Below, in pieces: positions 5,913 to 6,557 of a stretch of 6,557 bases of DNA. Every line of letters begins with the position of its first letter. Within the stretch, counting starts at the first letter, position 1. A program made the translations under genes and the position numbers. This stretch comes from Nitrospirota bacterium (GTDB lineage Bacteria > Nitrospirota > Nitrospiria > Nitrospirales > NS-4): positions 1 through 6,557 of the forward strand of contig VBOK01000129.1 of the NCBI GenBank assembly GCA_005877565.1, read 5' to 3'. The notes below the pieces were generated by a model. It saw only the letters and a list, made by a program, of their open reading frames with translations. It had not been told where the DNA came from and did no database searches.

Positions 5913-5969
5913 GCTGTCCGTGACAATTCAAAAGGGCTGCTATACGAAGCACCTCCGGCGTGTGTCTCA
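5913..5969 (+). repeat. Cassette-leading direct repeat, copy 2
   Basis: This is the second copy of the element at 5179: an identical 18-bp head (5913-5930), an 8-bp unmatched spacer (copy 1 has 10), and the 31-bp block at 5939-5969 with 26 of 31 matches, ending again in GTGTCTCA. It lies 21 bp before the DUF4258 start. Another short palindrome, GCGCCGGCGC (5893-5902), sits between the preceding cassette and this copy. Confidence 0.85.
5920..5946 (+). promoter_or_regulatory. Promoter-like core of repeat copy 2
   Basis: The same GTGACA (5920-5925) and TATACG (5941-5946) boxes as in copy 1, but only 15 bp apart because the spacer is two bases shorter. As a sigma-70-type promoter this copy should be weaker than the 17-bp version. 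Confidence 0.4.
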
Positions 5970-5970
5970 T

Positions 5971-5989
5971 GCACCAGGAAGACTGGTGC
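5971..5989 (+). promoter_or_regulatory. Inverted repeat holding the ribosome site of the DUF4258 gene
   Basis: GCACCA (5971-5976) and TGGTGC (5984-5989) pair around a 7-nt loop. The only Shine-Dalgarno-like sequence, AGGA (5976-5979), lies at the edge of the loop, 11 bases before ATG 5991. In RNA the hairpin could limit ribosome access; in DNA the arms could be an operator. Confidence 0.45.
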
Positions 5990-5990
5990 G

Positions 5991-6251
5991 ATGCGATACA
6001 GGTTGTCACAACATGCGCGGCAGGAATTGGAGCGACGCGGGATTTCGCTGACGCAACTGGAGTCCGTGCTGAATCACCCGCAGCAGGTCGTCCCCGATAG
6101 AAAAGGCAGGACGGTCTACCAGTCGCAATTTGACCCAGGAGATGGCAAGATGGTCCTCTTACGTGTTATCGTTGTCAGGAATGCGGGTGACGTGCTCGTG
6201 GTCACTGCGTATCGGACGACCCGCATCTCCAAGTACTGGAGGGAATCATGA
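5991..6251 (+). CDS. DUF4258 domain protein, putative toxin
   Basis: The protein has 86 residues. It starts with RLSQHARQELERRGIS (4-19), matching the HA...R.I. opening of DUF4258; continues with EVL-like VLNHPQQVVPDRKGRTVYQSQF (26-47); and ends with LLRVIVVRNAGDVLVVTAYRTTRISKYW (56-83), the two strands and VVTAY motif of the domain. DUF4258 proteins are small, resemble the BrnT/RelE-like toxin fold, and are often followed by a DUF2283 gene, so a toxin role is likely but not proven. The stop is contained in an ATGA overlap with the downstream gene, showing translational coupling. Promoter-like and hairpin elements upstream are shared in layout with the previous pair. Confidence 0.8.
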   Translation: MRYRLSQHARQELERRGISLTQLESVLNHPQQVVPDRKGRTVYQSQFDPGDGKMVLLRVIVVRNAGDVLVVTAYRTTRISKYWRES

Positions 6252-6445
6252 AAGTCACGTATGACCCCGAAGTGGATGTGCTCCACATCCTGCTCCGGAA
6301 TGTGCCGGTCGAGGAGAGCGACGAAGACAAGCCCGGCGTGATCCTGGATTACGACAAGGAAGGGAACATCGTCGGCATTGAGATCTTGGACGCCTCTAAG
6401 CGCGTGGAGGATCCCCGTTCCGTCCAGCATGCCGTGACGCGCTGA
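6248..6445 (+). CDS. DUF2283 domain protein, putative antitoxin
   Basis: The protein has 65 residues, the full length of the family. It begins KVTYDPEVDVLHILL (2-16), matching the Y D . E . D . L . I opening of DUF2283, has PGVILDYDKEGNIVGIEILDASKR (29-52), with the conserved D.D..G..VGIEIL.AS core, and a short tail. The start is ATG 6248, overlapping the DUF4258 stop, with GGAGGG at 6238-6243. The pairing DUF4258-DUF2283 is recurrent in bacteria, with DUF2283 taken to be the antitoxin; its acidic middle (EESDEDKP, 22-29) suits neutralising a basic partner. The role is inferred from this pairing. Confidence 0.85.
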   Translation: MKVTYDPEVDVLHILLRNVPVEESDEDKPGVILDYDKEGNIVGIEILDASKRVEDPRSVQHAVTR

Positions 6446-6501
6446 CCGCACTCTCCCTTTCGCTTCGCCTATTTTCCTCCTCCTGTATCCGGCAAGATAC
6501 A
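6442..6501. repeat. Cassette 3' blocks, copy 2
   Basis: CTGACCGC (6442-6449) overlaps the DUF2283 stop, and CCTGTATC-N5-AGATAC (6482-6500) lies 36 bp after it; both match the blocks after the first pair. Here the second block makes a 6-bp hairpin, TGTATC (6484-6489) with GATACA (6496-6501). The remaining bases to the right edge hold nothing I can name. Confidence 0.5.
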
Positions 6502-6557
6502 AACCGATCCCCTCGAACATCTTTACCCTTCCCCCTGCATCGGCGTGCATAGAGTCA

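Noticed and set aside
5179..5969. Integron cassettes with attC sites
   Set aside because: No GTTRRRY/RYYYAAC core sites or integrase are visible; the repeats are upstream promoter-like elements rather than attC-type hairpins.
5179..5969. CRISPR array
   Set aside because: Only two imperfect copies, more than 700 bp apart, with genes between them.

Overview
The window is GC-rich, densely coded chromosomal DNA with every recognised gene on the + strand. The gene set (an RmuC-like protein, a DUF2231 membrane protein, a short RRM RNA-binding protein with a Gly/Arg tail, a TIGR00300 protein, and toxin-antitoxin pairs) suggests a free-living Gram-negative bacterium, possibly Nitrospirota. That placement rests on recalled gene content, not on a marker gene.

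Region 1 (1-1116) holds the 3' end of an rmuC-like gene and a DUF2231 four-helix membrane protein, only 12 bp apart. Region 2 (1117-1748) is a self-contained unit: a candidate promoter near 1137-1166, a roughly 200-nt structured leader, the RRM gene, and a near-ideal intrinsic terminator.

Region 3 (1776-5027) is a tight three-gene unit: an MFS transporter, a TIGR00300 (LOR/SDH-type, ornithine cyclodeaminase-like) protein, and an arginine dihydrolase-type amidinotransferase-fold hydrolase. The last two correspond to the C-terminal and N-terminal halves of the cyanobacterial ArgZ/AgrE enzyme, here as separate, overlapping genes in reversed order. Together they would convert arginine to ornithine, CO2 and ammonia, then ornithine to proline and ammonia. 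The TIGR00300 gene is odd at its 5' end: family-like coding sequence runs back into the end of the MFS gene, with no ATG, GTG or TTG available to start it.

Region 4 (5028-6557) is accessory DNA. It opens with two kinds of palindromic intergenic repeat, followed by two toxin-antitoxin-like pairs in tandem: a RelE/ParE-family toxin with a small partner, then DUF4258 with DUF2283. The gene pairs are unrelated, yet each is preceded by the same roughly 57-59 bp element containing a promoter-like core, then by a private 6-bp inverted repeat. Each pair is followed by similar short blocks at the stop codon and about 16-36 bp beyond it. This shared casing around different contents is the most interesting signal in the window and suggests a cassette-like dissemination or a common regulatory frame.
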